DNA of 64,000 bases from Streptomyces sp. A1136 (lineage in GTDB: Bacteria; Actinomycetota; Actinomycetes; Streptomycetales; Streptomycetaceae), in NCBI RefSeq assembly GCF_004795055.1, contig NZ_SSBJ01000006.1, forward strand, positions 221,926-285,925, written 5' to 3'. The translations under genes and the position numbers were made by a program. The notes beneath the pieces are model-generated. The model was not told where the DNA came from. It saw nothing but the letters and a program-made list of their open reading frames with translations, and did no database searches. Shown here piece after piece: positions 37,669-46,526 of the stretch (within the stretch, counting starts at the first letter, position 1; each line of letters begins with the position of its first letter).

Positions 37669-38891
37669 TTGGAGTCTCCCTCGGCGTTGAAGTTCGGGTT
37701 CTCCCAGATGACCGTCGCGCCCATGCCGAAGCCGACGCACATCGTGGTCAGGCCGTAGCGGACGTGCGGCTGCTCCTCGAACTGGCGGGCCAGCTGCGTC
37801 ATCAGGCGGACGCCGGAGGAGGCGAGCGGGTGGCCGAACGCGATCGCGCCACCGTACTGGTTCACGCGGGCGTCGTCGTCGGCGATGCCGTAGTGCTCCA
37901 GGAACGCGAGGACCTGGACCGCGAACGCCTCGTTGATCTCGAAGAGACCGATGTCGTCGATGGTCAGGCCGGCCTGGGCGAGGGCCTTCTCGGTGGCCGG
38001 GATCGGGCCGTAACCCATGACCTCCGGCTCGACGCCCGCGAAGGAGTACGAGACCAGGCGCATCTTGACCGGGAGGTTGTTCTCCCGGGCGAAGTCCTCG
38101 GACGCGATGATCGCGGCGGTGGCGCCGTCGTTGAGACCGGCGGCGTTGCCCGCGGTGACCCGGCCGTGCGTACGGAACGGGGTCTTCAGGCCGGCCAGGT
38201 TCTCCAGCGTGGTGCCCGGGCGCATCGGCTCGTCGGAGGTGACCAGGCCCCAGCCCGTCTCGCCCGCCGCCTCGTTGGTGTTGCGCACCGAGATCGGGAC
38301 CAGGTCCTGCTGGATCTTGCCGTCGGCGTAGGCCTTCGCGGCCTTCTCCTGCGAGCGCACGGCGTACTCGTCGGCGCGGAGCTTGGTGATCGTCGGGTAC
38401 CGGTCGTGCAGGTTCTCGGCGGTCATGCCCATGAAGAGGGCGGACTCGTCGACCAGCTTCTCGGAGACGAAGCGCGGGTTCGGGTCGACGCCCTCGCCCA
38501 TGGGGTGGCGGCCCATGTGCTCGACACCGCCGGCGAGGGCGACGTCGTAGGCGCCGAAGGCGACACCGCCCGCGACGGCGGTCACGGCGGTCAGCGCGCC
38601 GGCGCACATGCGGTCGATGGAGTAACCCGGGACCGACTGCGGAAGGCCCGCGAGGATGCCGGCCGTGCGGCCCAGCGTCAGGCCCTGGTCGCCGATCTGC
38701 GTGGTCGCGGCGATGGCGACCTCGTCGATCTTCTTGGGGTCCAGGTCCGGGTTGCGGCGCAGCAGCTCCCGGATCGCCTTCACGACGAGGTCGTCGGCGC
38801 GGGTCTCGTGGTAGATGCCCTTCGGGCCCGCCTTGCCGAACGGGGTGCGGACGCCGTCGACGAAGACGACGTCCCTGACGGTACGAGGCAC
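37665..38891 (-). CDS. Acetyl-CoA C-acyltransferase (3-ketoacyl-CoA thiolase)
   Basis: A 408-residue thiolase that splits 3-ketoacyl-CoA with CoA, the last step of beta-oxidation. The acyl-accepting cysteine is in IDRMCAGAL, the catalytic His in AFGHPLASSG, and the second cysteine in TTMCVGFGMG. The GTG at 38891 follows GGAGGAG; upstream in-frame residues are not thiolase-like. First gene of the operon with the FadB-type enzyme, likely SCO6027 in S. coelicolor. Confidence 0.95.
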   Translation of the reverse strand: MPRTVRDVVFVDGVRTPFGKAGPKGIYHETRADDLVVKAIRELLRRNPDLDPKKIDEVAIAATTQIGDQGLTLGRTAGILAGLPQSVPGYSIDRMCAGALTAVTAVAGGVAFGAYDVALAGGVEHMGRHPMGEGVDPNPRFVSEKLVDESALFMGMTAENLHDRYPTITKLRADEYAVRSQEKAAKAYADGKIQQDLVPISVRNTNEAAGETGWGLVTSDEPMRPGTTLENLAGLKTPFRTHGRVTAGNAAGLNDGATAAIIASEDFARENNLPVKMRLVSYSFAGVEPEVMGYGPIPATEKALAQAGLTIDDIGLFEINEAFAVQVLAFLEHYGIADDDARVNQYGGAIAFGHPLASSGVRLMTQLARQFEEQPHVRYGLTTMCVGFGMGATVIWENPNFNAEGDSK

Positions 38892-39223
38892 GTTGGCTCT
38901 CCTCCAGGTGCGGGGTGGCACTGCTGCGCGGGGGCGGCTCGGCACGACGTGCTGAGCGCCCGCTCACCCGGCCATGCTACTTGCCGGTAACCGGCGTGCA
39001 CACCCCCTCCCCGAACAGCGGCGAAGGTCACACCCGGGATCGCCCGCGCCCGTGCCCCGACGCCGCGTCCGGCCGGCTGATGGATCGCTGGGTGAGCCGT
39101 CAGGTGCCCGGGGAGTGCCCGGCGGGCCTGGCGCACACCATGTGCGAGCGATGGCTCAGGGCGCGGGAAGGTCGGGGGCGCCGCCTCCGGCGCCTACGGC
39201 AGGGACGACGACGGGGACGACGA
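38892..39223. other. Gene-poor region upstream of the thiolase gene
   Basis: About 330 bases without a convincing gene. They hold the thiolase ribosome-binding site, a GCCGGT-A-ACCGGC palindrome, and a perfect tandem pair of the 12-bp unit GGGACGACGACG at 39202-39225. Open frames here lack a ribosome-binding site and resemble no protein. Confidence 0.5.
38983..38995. promoter_or_regulatory. Palindrome GCCGGTAACCGGC upstream of the thiolase operon
   Basis: A perfect 13-bp palindrome 92 bases before the thiolase start, preceded by TACTT. A TetR- or GntR-type fatty-acid regulator would be the natural binder, but none is nearby. Confidence 0.3.
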
Positions 39224-39256
39224 CGGGGTCCTCACACCCATGGTGTGAGGACCCCG
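39224..39256 (-). terminator. Terminator of the RNase D gene
   Basis: Arms 39224-39238 and 39242-39256 pair perfectly over 15 bp with a three-base loop. On the minus strand this starts 22 bases after the RNase D stop. Confidence 0.8.
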
Positions 39257-39278
39257 CGCGCGCCGTGTTCCGGCCGGG

Positions 39279-40550
39279 TCAGGCGGTCGCCGCCAGGGCC
39301 TCGGTCAGGGCCGGGGCGACCTGCTCGATCTGCCACGGGCGGGCGCCGTAGCCCGCGAGGGCCTCGGCCACCGCCTCCGGCTCCCGCCGCTGCGGCGGCT
39401 CCCAGCACAGCCGGCGGACCGTGTCCGGGGCGATCAGGTTCTCCTGGGGCAGGTTCAGCCCCTCCGCAAGCGCGGAGACGGCGGCCCGGGCGGCCGACAG
39501 CCGCGCCGCGGCGGCCGGGTCCTTGTCCGCCCAGGCGCGCGGGGGCGGCGGCCCGGCCGGGGTCGCCCCCGGCTGCGGCAGTTCGCTCTCGGGCAGTGCC
39601 CGCGCCCGGTCCACTGCGGCCATCCACTGTTCCAACTGCCGGCGCCCCATCCGCTGCCCGAAGCCGGGCAGCGCGGACAGCGCGGTGGCGTTCGCCGGAA
39701 GGGCCAGGGCGGCCTCGACGATCGCGGCGTCCCCGAGGACCTTGCCCGGCGAGACGTCGCGACGCTGGGCGATCCGATCGCGCGACTCCCACAGCTCCCG
39801 TACGACGGCCATCTGCCGGCGCCGGCGCACCTTGTGCATGCCGGACGTACGGCGCCACGGGTCCTTGCGGGGCGGGGCGGGCGGCGCGGAGGCGATGGCC
39901 TCGAACTCCTGGTGGGCCCACTCCAGCTTGCCCTGCCGGTCCAGCTCCTTCTCCAGCGCGTCCCGCAGGTCGACCAGGAGCTCCACGTCGAGCGCGGCGT
40001 AGCGCAGCCACGGCTCCGGAAGCGGGCGGGTGGACCAGTCGACGGCGGAGTGGCCCTTCTCCAGCACGTAGCCCAGCACGCCCTCGACCATCGCGCCGAG
40101 TCCGACCCGCGGGAAGCCTGCCAGTCGGCCCGCCAGCTCGGTGTCGAACAAGGAGGTGGGGGTCATGCCTATTTCACGCAGGCACGGCAGGTCCTGGGTG
40201 GCGGCGTGGAGGATCCACTCCGTACCGCTCAGGGCGTCGCCGAGCGTGGAGAGGTCGGGGCACCCGACCGGGTCGATCAGCGCCGATCCGGCGCCTTCGC
40301 GGCGCAGCTGCACGAGGTAGGCGCGCTGGCCGTACCGGTAGCCGGAGGCGCGTTCGGCGTCGACGGCGACGGGTCCGGTGCCCGCGGCGAAAGCCGCGAC
40401 CACCCGGGCCAGGGCGTCCTCGTCGGCGACCACCGGCGGGATGCCCTCGCGGGGTTCGAGCAGGGGAATCGGCGCCTTGTCGACGTCGTCCGGGGGGCCG
40501 CCCCCGGTGGTGGTGCGCAGGTCTGCTGCGGTCTCTTGGGCGTCGGTCAC
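39279..40550 (-). CDS. rnd: Ribonuclease D-type 3'-5' exonuclease
   Basis: A 423-residue RNase with a DEDDy exonuclease domain: VAVDAERASGY (Asp, Glu), DLPCLREIGM (Asp) and YAALDVELLVDL (Tyr, Asp). An HRDC domain follows at about 220-300 and a second helical C-terminal region after that. It should trim the 3' ends of tRNA precursors and other structured RNA. The GTG at 40550 has no Shine-Dalgarno site, but TACCCT lies six bases upstream, suggesting a leaderless transcript. Counterpart probably SCO6028. Confidence 0.92.
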   Translation of the reverse strand: MTDAQETAADLRTTTGGGPPDDVDKAPIPLLEPREGIPPVVADEDALARVVAAFAAGTGPVAVDAERASGYRYGQRAYLVQLRREGAGSALIDPVGCPDLSTLGDALSGTEWILHAATQDLPCLREIGMTPTSLFDTELAGRLAGFPRVGLGAMVEGVLGYVLEKGHSAVDWSTRPLPEPWLRYAALDVELLVDLRDALEKELDRQGKLEWAHQEFEAIASAPPAPPRKDPWRRTSGMHKVRRRRQMAVVRELWESRDRIAQRRDVSPGKVLGDAAIVEAALALPANATALSALPGFGQRMGRRQLEQWMAAVDRARALPESELPQPGATPAGPPPPRAWADKDPAAAARLSAARAAVSALAEGLNLPQENLIAPDTVRRLCWEPPQRREPEAVAEALAGYGARPWQIEQVAPALTEALAATA

Positions 40551-40556
40551 CGCTCA

Positions 40557-40562
40557 AGGGTA
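40557..40562 (-). promoter_or_regulatory. Candidate -10 box (TACCCT) for a leaderless RNase D transcript
   Basis: On the minus strand TACCCT ends six bases before the GTG at 40550. No ribosome-binding site lies between. Confidence 0.4.
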
Positions 40563-40575
40563 TCCGTGGATGTGA

Positions 40576-40611
40576 CGCGCCCGTCGCCGGAACGTTCCGT
40601 CGACGGGCGCG
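40576..40611 (-). terminator. Terminator downstream of whiI
   Basis: Eleven-base arms (40576-40586, 40601-40611) enclose an inner palindrome CGGAACGTTCCG, making an almost continuous stem with one C-T mismatch. It lies 76 bases after the whiI stop. Confidence 0.65.
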
Positions 40612-40686
40612 GGGGTGGAGCGGGGGTGCGGTGCGGGCGTTTCCCGGGGGTTCCCCGGGACGTCGCCCAGGAGCCTCCGGGCGGGA

Positions 40687-41349
40687 TCAGTGGATGATCC
40701 CGGTCCGCAGCGCGACGGCGACCATCCCGGCCCGGTCGCCGGTGCCCAGCTTGCGGGCGATCCGGGCGAGGTGGGACTTGACGGTCAGGGCGGACAGGCC
40801 CATCGATACGCCGATGGCCTTGTTGGACTGGCCCTCCGCGACGAGGCGCAGGACCTCGACCTCGCGGCCGGAGAGCTCGCGGTAGCCGCCCGGGTGGCTC
40901 GGGGCACCCGGGGGGCGGCGGTGCATACGGGCGGCCGCGGCGCCGATGGGGGCGGCGCCGGGTCGGGTGGGGAGCCCGATGTTGGTCCGGGTTCCGGTGA
41001 CGACGTAGCCCTTGACTCCGCCCGCGAGGGCGTTGCGTACCGCGCCGATGTCGTCGGCGGCGGACAGGGCCAGGCCGTTCGGCCAGCCGGCGGCGCGGGT
41101 CTCGGAGAGCAGGGTGAGACCGGAACCGTCGGGCAGGTGTACGTCGGCCACGCAGATGTCGCGCGGGCTGCCGACGCGGGGGCGGGCCTCCGCGATGGAC
41201 GACGCCTCGATCACATCACGTACTCCGAGGGCCCACAGATGGCGGGTCACGGTGGAACGGACGCGCGGGTCGGCCACGACGACCATGGCCGTCGGCTTGT
41301 TCGGGCGGTAGGCGACCAGGCTTGCGGGCTGCTCGAGAAGAACGGACAC
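40687..41349 (-). CDS. whiI: WhiI, atypical response regulator for sporulation
   Basis: A 220-residue orphan response regulator. The receiver domain keeps the phospho-acceptor-like Asp in VADVHLPDG but has lost other pocket residues: the usual N-terminal DD is AD (VVVADPRVRS), and the late Lys is absent. The C-terminal LuxR/NarL-type domain is clear (SGREVEVLRLVAEGQSNKAIG, LTVKSHLARIARKLG). WhiI is needed for late aerial-hypha septation and spore maturation and works with BldM. The GTG follows AGGAGG at good spacing. A candidate sigma-WhiG promoter lies about 80 bases upstream. Gene order fits SCO6029. Confidence 0.93.
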   Translation of the reverse strand: MSVLLEQPASLVAYRPNKPTAMVVVADPRVRSTVTRHLWALGVRDVIEASSIAEARPRVGSPRDICVADVHLPDGSGLTLLSETRAAGWPNGLALSAADDIGAVRNALAGGVKGYVVTGTRTNIGLPTRPGAAPIGAAAARMHRRPPGAPSHPGGYRELSGREVEVLRLVAEGQSNKAIGVSMGLSALTVKSHLARIARKLGTGDRAGMVAVALRTGIIH

Positions 41350-41428
41350 CTAGGCCTCCTGGGGGAGTGGCGGGGCGTCCGGCTCGGGGAAGGAAAGCCG
41401 GTGCGCACCGTGCTGATGGTCACTGACT

Positions 41429-41456
41429 CCTTCGGCACGTCACCCGCCCGGCTTTA
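41429..41456 (-). promoter_or_regulatory. whiI: Candidate sigma-WhiG promoter of whiI
   Basis: Read on the minus strand, TAAA (41456-41453), a 16-base spacer, then GCCGAAGG (41436-41429) closely follow the sigma-WhiG/FliA-type consensus TAAA-N15/16-GCCGATAA. It would give a leader of about 75 bases. whiI is a known sigma-WhiG target in S. coelicolor. Confidence 0.65.
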
Positions 41457-41482
41457 GGGAATGATCACGATTTGGTGAGTAA

Positions 41483-41523
41483 CAATTCGGGCAATTCGGA
41501 CGCCTGATCGATCAAGCGATGAT
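41483..41523. repeat. Direct and inverted repeats upstream of whiI
   Basis: CAATTCGG occurs twice nine bases apart (41483-41490, 41492-41499), followed by CTGATC and GATCAG half-sites enclosing an AT-rich stretch near 41504-41525. They lie upstream of the proposed sigma-WhiG promoter and could be developmental regulator sites. The remainder of the gap to 41633 shows nothing recognisable. Confidence 0.3.
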
Positions 41524-41633
41524 CAGAAGGCCGCAACGGGCGTCCTGTTCTGACCGCCCTCGGCGGCGACCGGGCCGGCCGGGCGCGTCGCCGCACGTCC
41601 CCTCAGGCGCCCACTGGGCCGTACGGCCCCTCT

Positions 41634-42290
41634 CTACGGGTGGTGCGGGCCGCGTCGCTGTGGCAGGGAGACCACGCCCGTGCCGGAGTCCGTCGGACCC
41701 ACCGGCGGCAGGCCCGCGATCTGGCACAGCAGCTCGCACCAGGCCGACAGGTGCGCCGCGGTGTCCGGCACGCCGCCCACCCCCTCACGGGGCGTCCAGG
41801 AGGCCCTGATCTCGATCTGGGTCGCCGGCCGCCGCTCCGCGAGGCCGCCGAAGTAATGCGAGCTCGCCATGGTCACGGTGCCGCTCGCCTCCCCGTACGT
41901 CAGGCCGCGCGCGTCCAGCGCGCCCGTCAGCCAGGACCAGGACACCTCCGGCAGCAGCGGGTCCCCGGCCATCTCCGGCTCCAGTTCCGCCCGTACCAGC
42001 GTCACCATGCGGAAGGTGCCCTGCCAGGCGTCGTGGCCGGCCGGGTCGTGGAGCAGGATCAGTCGGCCGTCGGCCAGGTCGTCCTCGCCGTCGACGACCG
42101 CCGCCTCCAGCGCGTAGGCGTGCGGGGCCAGTCTCTGGGGCGGCTTCGTCGGCTCGATCTCGATGCCCGTGCGCAGCCGCGCCTTCTTCAAGCCGTCGAC
42201 CGCCCGCCGGAACGGGAGCGGGACGGAGCTCTCCTTCGCGCTGTCCGTACCGTCAGCGCCATCTGAAAATCGTCCCTGAGCCGCAGCCAT
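41634..42290 (-). CDS. DUF3000 family protein
   Basis: A 218-residue actinobacterial protein of unknown function, recognised as DUF3000 by its length, its place beside hemE, and stretches such as AVDGLKKARLRTGIEIEPTK and SWSWLTGALDARG. No catalytic motif, signal peptide or membrane segment is visible. The ATG at 42290 is chosen over upstream in-frame codons because TAGTCT lies seven bases before it, a leaderless-type promoter. Divergent from hemE; the 91-base gap must carry both promoters. Confidence 0.75.
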   Translation of the reverse strand: MAAAQGRFSDGADGTDSAKESSVPLPFRRAVDGLKKARLRTGIEIEPTKPPQRLAPHAYALEAAVVDGEDDLADGRLILLHDPAGHDAWQGTFRMVTLVRAELEPEMAGDPLLPEVSWSWLTGALDARGLTYGEASGTVTMASSHYFGGLAERRPATQIEIRASWTPREGVGGVPDTAAHLSAWCELLCQIAGLPPVGPTDSGTGVVSLPQRRGPHHP

Positions 42291-42297
42291 GCGGGGA

Positions 42298-42303
42298 AGA
42301 CTA
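42298..42303 (-). promoter_or_regulatory. Candidate -10 box (TAGTCT) for the DUF3000 gene
   Basis: On the minus strand TAGTCT ends seven bases before the ATG at 42290, with no ribosome-binding site. Confidence 0.4.
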
Positions 42304-42381
42304 GGCGGAACGGGAGCCCGTACGGCGCAGGGACACCCGCGCCGGGCCGCGCACTTCTTCATACGTGCGAAGATTTGGCGC

Positions 42382-43446
42382 GTGAGCGCCATTGACCGCC
42401 CGACGGGCCAGCCGAGTCAGACGTACGATTCCGCCTTCCTGAAGGCGTGCCGGCGAGAGCCGGTGCCGCACACCCCCGTGTGGTTCATGCGGCAGGCCGG
42501 GCGCTCGCTTCCCGAGTACCGCAAGGTCCGCCAGGGCACGGCCATGTTGGAGTCCTGCATGCGCCCCGACCTGGTCACCGAGATCACCCTGCAGCCGGTG
42601 CGACGCCACGGCGTGGACGCCGCGATCTTCTTCTCCGACATCGTGGTGCCGCTGAAGGCCATCGGCGTGGACCTGGACATCAAGCCGGGCATCGGCCCGG
42701 TCGTGGCCCAGCCGATCCGCCGCCGCGAGGACCTCGCACAGCTGCGCGACCTCACCCCGGAGGACGTCTCCTACGTCACCGAGGCGATCGGCATGCTCAC
42801 GGGTGAACTGGGCTCCACGCCGTTGATCGGCTTCGCCGGCGCGCCTTTCACCCTCGCGAGCTACCTGGTCGAGGGCGGCCCGTCGAAGAACCACGAACAC
42901 ACCAAGGCCCTGATGTACGGGGACCCGCAGCTCTGGGCGGACCTGCTGGACCGCCTGGCGGAGATCACCGCCGCGTTCCTGAAGGTCCAGATCGAGGCCG
43001 GCGTCTCCGCGATCCAGCTCTTCGACTCCTGGGTCGGCGCGCTGGCCCCGGCCGACTACCGGCGCTCGGTGATGCCCGCGTCGGCGAAGGTGTTCTCGGC
43101 CGTCGAGTCGTACGGAGTGCCGCGCATCCACTTCGGTGTCGGCACCGGCGAGCTGCTCGGCCTGATGGGCGAGGCCGGCGCGGACGTCATGGGCGTCGAC
43201 TACCGGGTCTCGCTGGACGAAGCCGTCAAGCGGGTCGGCCCCGGCAAGGCGCTCCAGGGCAACCTGGACCCCGCCGTGCTGTTCTCGACCCCGGAGGCCG
43301 TCGAGGCCAAGGCGGACGAGGTCCTCGCGGCCGCCGCCGGTCTGGAGGGCCACGTCTTCAACCTCGGTCACGGCGTGCTCCCCACCACGGACCCCGACGC
43401 GCTGACCCGCCTGGTGGACTACGTCCACACCCGCACCGCACGCTGA
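42382..43446 (+). CDS. hemE: Uroporphyrinogen decarboxylase
   Basis: A 354-residue enzyme removing four carboxyl groups from uroporphyrinogen III to give coproporphyrinogen III in heme synthesis. The N-terminal signature WFMRQAGRSLPEYRKVR carries the substrate-binding arginines, and the catalytic Asp sits in the FSDIVVPLKAIG strand. GGPSKNHEHTKALMY is the second family signature. The GTG at 42382 has AAGATT six bases upstream and no Shine-Dalgarno site, so the transcript may be leaderless. It works with the oxidase at 45043 and hemQ. Confidence 0.96.
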   Translation: MSAIDRPTGQPSQTYDSAFLKACRREPVPHTPVWFMRQAGRSLPEYRKVRQGTAMLESCMRPDLVTEITLQPVRRHGVDAAIFFSDIVVPLKAIGVDLDIKPGIGPVVAQPIRRREDLAQLRDLTPEDVSYVTEAIGMLTGELGSTPLIGFAGAPFTLASYLVEGGPSKNHEHTKALMYGDPQLWADLLDRLAEITAAFLKVQIEAGVSAIQLFDSWVGALAPADYRRSVMPASAKVFSAVESYGVPRIHFGVGTGELLGLMGEAGADVMGVDYRVSLDEAVKRVGPGKALQGNLDPAVLFSTPEAVEAKADEVLAAAAGLEGHVFNLGHGVLPTTDPDALTRLVDYVHTRTAR

Positions 43447-43458
43447 AGCCGTCGGACC

Positions 43459-43493
43459 CGCGGGCCCCGGGGCGCCACGCCCCGGGGCCCGCG
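43459..43493. terminator. Bidirectional terminator after hemE
   Basis: Perfect 15-bp arms (43459-43473, 43479-43493) with a five-base loop lie between the converging stops at 43446 and 43499. Confidence 0.8.
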
Positions 43494-43498
43494 GCCCG

Positions 43499-44881
43499 TC
43501 ACGCGTCCGCCGCCCGCACCGCGGACACCGCCTTGCGGGCCGCCACCTGGATCGGGTCCCAGACCGGGGAGAACGGCGGCGCGTAGCCGAGGTCCAGGGA
43601 CACCACCTGGTCCACCGTCATCCCCGCAGTCAGGGCCACCGCCGCGATGTCCACCCGCTTCGCGGAGCCCGCGCCGCCGACGATCTGGACGCCGAGCAGC
43701 CGGCCGGTACGGCGCTCCGCCAGCATCTTGACCGTCATCTTGGCCGCGCCCGGGTAGTAGCCCGCCGTCGTGGTCGACTCGATCGTCGCCGAGACGAAGC
43801 GCAGCCCCGCCGCCAGCGCGTCCTTCTCGCGCAGTCCCGTCCGGGCGATCTCCAGCTCGCACACCTTGCTCACCGCCGTCCCCACCACCCCCGGGAACGT
43901 CGCGTAACCGCCGCCGACGCCCGAGCCGATCACCTGCCCGTGCTTGTTGGCGTGCGTGCCCAGCGGGATGTGCCGGTTGCGGCCGGCCACCAGGTCCAGG
44001 ACCTCCACGCAGTCGCCGCCCGACCAGATGTTCTCGTGGCCGCGCACCCGCATCGACAGGTCCGTCAGCAGCCCGCCCGACTCGCCGAGCGGCAGACCGG
44101 CCGCCCGGGCCAGGGAGGTCCGGGGCTCGACGCCGATGCCGAGGACGACCACGTCCGCCGGGTACTCGTCGCCCGCCGCCGTGGCCACCGCCGAGGCCCG
44201 ACCCTCCTCGTCCGTGAGGATCTTCGTCACCTCGGCCCCGGCCACCGTGCGGATGCCCATGCCGTTCATGGCGGCGTGCACCAAGGCGCCCATGTCCGGG
44301 TCCAGGGTGGCCATCGGCTGCTCGCCGCGGTGCAACACGGTCACCTCGAAGCCCCGCCCCACCAGGGCCTCCGCCATCTCCACACCGATGTAGCCGGCGC
44401 CGACCACGACCGCCCTGCGGCCCGACGTCCGCTCCAGGGTGTCCATCAGGCGCTGCCCGTCGTCCAGGGTCTGCACCCCGTGCACCCCGTGCGCGCCGAT
44501 CCCGGGCAGGCGCGGGCGGACCGGGCGGGCACCCGTCGCCAGCACGAGCTTGTCGTAGTCCGTCCAGCTCTCGGCGCCCGACCCGAGGTCCCGGGCGCGG
44601 ACCCGCTGCCCCGCGAGGTCGAGCTCGACGACCTCCGTGCGGGTGCGCAGGTCGATGTCGCGGGCCCGGTGCTCCTCGGGGGTCCGGGCGATCAAAGCGT
44701 CCCGCTCGGGGACCCGGCCGCCGACCCAGTAGGGGATGCCGCACGCGGAGTACGAGGTGAAGTGCCCGCGTTCGAAGGCGGTGATCGCGAGCTCCGTCGG
44801 ACCCTTCAACCGCCGGGCCTGGGAAGCGGCGGCCATTCCCGCCGCGTCGCCGCCGACCACCACCAGTCGTTCCGCTGCCAT
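43499..44881 (-). CDS. FAD-dependent pyridine nucleotide-disulfide oxidoreductase (CoA-disulfide reductase / NADH oxidase-like)
   Basis: A 460-residue flavoprotein: FAD site [16 protein letters not shown](P)H site [16 protein letters not shown], and a C-terminal dimerisation domain (VQIVGG). The single redox cysteine in [13 protein letters not shown] is the pattern of CoA-disulfide reductases and NADH oxidases/peroxidases rather than dithiol enzymes. It would reduce low-molecular-weight disulfides, peroxide or oxygen. The ATG at 44881 starts the FAD fold; a GTG at 44890 is an alternative closer to a GGAGG. It lies between hemE and the porphyrin oxidase gene but on the opposite strand, so no direct heme role is implied. 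Confidence 0.85.
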   Translation of the reverse strand: MAAERLVVVGGDAAGMAAASQARRLKGPTELAITAFERGHFTSYSACGIPYWVGGRVPERDALIARTPEEHRARDIDLRTRTEVVELDLAGQRVRARDLGSGAESWTDYDKLVLATGARPVRPRLPGIGAHGVHGVQTLDDGQRLMDTLERTSGRRAVVVGAGYIGVEMAEALVGRGFEVTVLHRGEQPMATLDPDMGALVHAAMNGMGIRTVAGAEVTKILTDEEGRASAVATAAGDEYPADVVVLGIGVEPRTSLARAAGLPLGESGGLLTDLSMRVRGHENIWSGGDCVEVLDLVAGRNRHIPLGTHANKHGQVIGSGVGGGYATFPGVVGTAVSKVCELEIARTGLREKDALAAGLRFVSATIESTTTAGYYPGAAKMTVKMLAERRTGRLLGVQIVGGAGSAKRVDIAAVALTAGMTVDQVVSLDLGYAPPFSPVWDPIQVAARKAVSAVRAADA

Positions 44882-45042
44882 CGTCCGCACCGTCCTCCGC
44901 CTGCGCCACCGTCACGTGGGGGACACGCTACGGGTGAACGACCGCATACGTGTGCAGTTCCCGGTCCCGCTCCCCGCCCCGACCGCCGTCGACGACGAGG
45001 ACTGCGGTCCGGCCGCGGTGATCGGTCTGAGACGATGTGTCC

Positions 45043-46503
45043 ATGCACGAAGCGGACATGCGTACGGACCGGCCGGGACCCCCCGGTCACGTCGTCGTCA
45101 TCGGCGGCGGCATCGCCGGCCTGGCGGCCGCCCACCGGCTGCTCGGCGACGGCGTCCGCGTCACGCTCCTGGAGGCCGGCCCGCGCCTAGGCGGCAAGCT
45201 GTACGCCGGGGAGCTGGCCGGCGCCCCCGTCGACCTCGGGGCCGAATCCATGCTCGCCCGCCGGCCCGAAGGCGTGGACCTGGCCCGGGCCGTGGGGCTC
45301 GGCGACGCGCTCCGGTCGCCCGCCACCGCCACCGCCCACCTGTGGACCCGCGGCGCGCTGCGCCCCATGCCCCGCGGTCATGTCATGGGCGTCCCGGGCG
45401 ACTTGGGGCCCCTCGCCGCCTCCGGGGTGCTCTCCGCCGAGGGCCTGGCCCGGATCGAGGCCGAGCCGACGCTGCCCCCCGCCGAGATCGGCGAGGACGT
45501 CGCCGTCGGCGAGTACGTCGCCGCCCGCCTCGGCCGCGAGGTCGTCGACCGGCTGGTCGAGCCGCTGCTCGGCGGGGTCTACGCGGGCGACGCCTACCGG
45601 ATCTCCATGCGGGCCGCCGTACCGCAGCTCTACGAGGCCGCCCGCGCCCACGCGCTCCTGGGCGACGGCGTACGGGAACTGCAGCGCCGGGCCGCGACAC
45701 AGAACCGGACGGCCGGCCCGGTCTTCGCCGGGATCGAAGGCGGCGTCGGACGGCTCCCGCTCGCCGTGGCCGAGGCCTGCCGGGCCGCGGGAGCGGACCT
45801 GTACACCGGGCGTCCCGTGCGCGAGCTCCTGCGTACGCCCGAAGGCTGGCGCGTGGTCACCGCGTCCGAGGTCATCGAGGCCGACGGCGTGGTCCTGGCC
45901 ACCCCCGCCGGACCCACCGCCCACCTGCTCGACGCGCTGGTCCCCACGGCCGCCGCCGAGCTGCGCGCAGTCGAGTACGCCTCGATGGCCCTGGTGACCA
46001 TGGCCTTCCGGCGCACCGACCTGCCCCCCGCGATCACCGACGGCGGCGCCAGCGGGTTCCTCGTGCCGCCGGTCGACGGTCACACCATCAAGGCCTCCAC
46101 CTTCTCCGGCAACAAGTGGGCCTGGTCGGACGCCGATCCGGACCTCTTCCCGCTGCGCACCTCCGTCGGCCGCCACGGCGACGAGGCCGAGCTGGAGCGC
46201 GAGGACGCCGAGCTGGTCGAGGTCTCCCTCCGCGACCTCGGCGAGGCCGTGGGCCTCAGCGGCCGCCCGGTCGCCTCCACCGTCACCCGCTGGGACGGCG
46301 GCCTGCCCCAGTACCCCGTCGGCCACCTCGCCCGGGTCGCGCGCGTCCGGGCCGCCGTCGCCGCCCTGCCGGGCCTCGCGGTGTGCGGCGCGCTCTACGA
46401 CGGGGTGGGCATCCCGGCGTGCGTCGCGAGCGCGGGCAAGGCCGCCGACGTGGTGCTCGGCGCGCTCGGGGGCACGTTCGGCACCCCTGGCACAGACCAC
46501 TGA
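45043..46503 (+). CDS. hemG: Protoporphyrinogen/coproporphyrinogen III oxidase (HemY/CgoX type)
   Basis: A 486-residue oxygen-dependent flavoprotein with an N-terminal dinucleotide fold ([19 protein letters not shown], then [15 protein letters not shown]) and a C-terminal FAD contact ([18 protein letters not shown]). Actinobacteria lack protoporphyrin-route enzymes downstream, and with hemQ 23 bases away the real substrate is probably coproporphyrinogen III (CgoX). Starts at GTG 45037, ATG 45043 or ATG 45058 are possible; I use 45043, which has GACGAT six bases upstream. Coupled in an operon with hemQ. Confidence 0.9.
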   Translation: MHEADMRTDRPGPPGHVVVIGGGIAGLAAAHRLLGDGVRVTLLEAGPRLGGKLYAGELAGAPVDLGAESMLARRPEGVDLARAVGLGDALRSPATATAHLWTRGALRPMPRGHVMGVPGDLGPLAASGVLSAEGLARIEAEPTLPPAEIGEDVAVGEYVAARLGREVVDRLVEPLLGGVYAGDAYRISMRAAVPQLYEAARAHALLGDGVRELQRRAATQNRTAGPVFAGIEGGVGRLPLAVAEACRAAGADLYTGRPVRELLRTPEGWRVVTASEVIEADGVVLATPAGPTAHLLDALVPTAAAELRAVEYASMALVTMAFRRTDLPPAITDGGASGFLVPPVDGHTIKASTFSGNKWAWSDADPDLFPLRTSVGRHGDEAELEREDAELVEVSLRDLGEAVGLSGRPVASTVTRWDGGLPQYPVGHLARVARVRAAVAALPGLAVCGALYDGVGIPACVASAGKAADVVLGALGGTFGTPGTDH

Positions 46504-46526
46504 TCAGCACACGGGACAATAGGCAC

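Noticed and set aside
37669..38967. N-terminal extension of the fadB reading frame through the thiolase gene
   Set aside because: The extension is out of frame with the thiolase and compositionally junk; the GTG overlapping the thiolase stop is the natural start.
39202..39225. Tandem 12-bp repeat GGGACGACGACG as a CRISPR- or origin-like array
   Set aside because: Only two units, no spacers and no associated genes; a simple GC-rich slip repeat.
43499..44881. FAD oxidoreductase as a heme-pathway enzyme because of its neighbours
   Set aside because: It is on the opposite strand with its own terminator, and its motifs are those of CoA-disulfide reductase/NADH oxidase.
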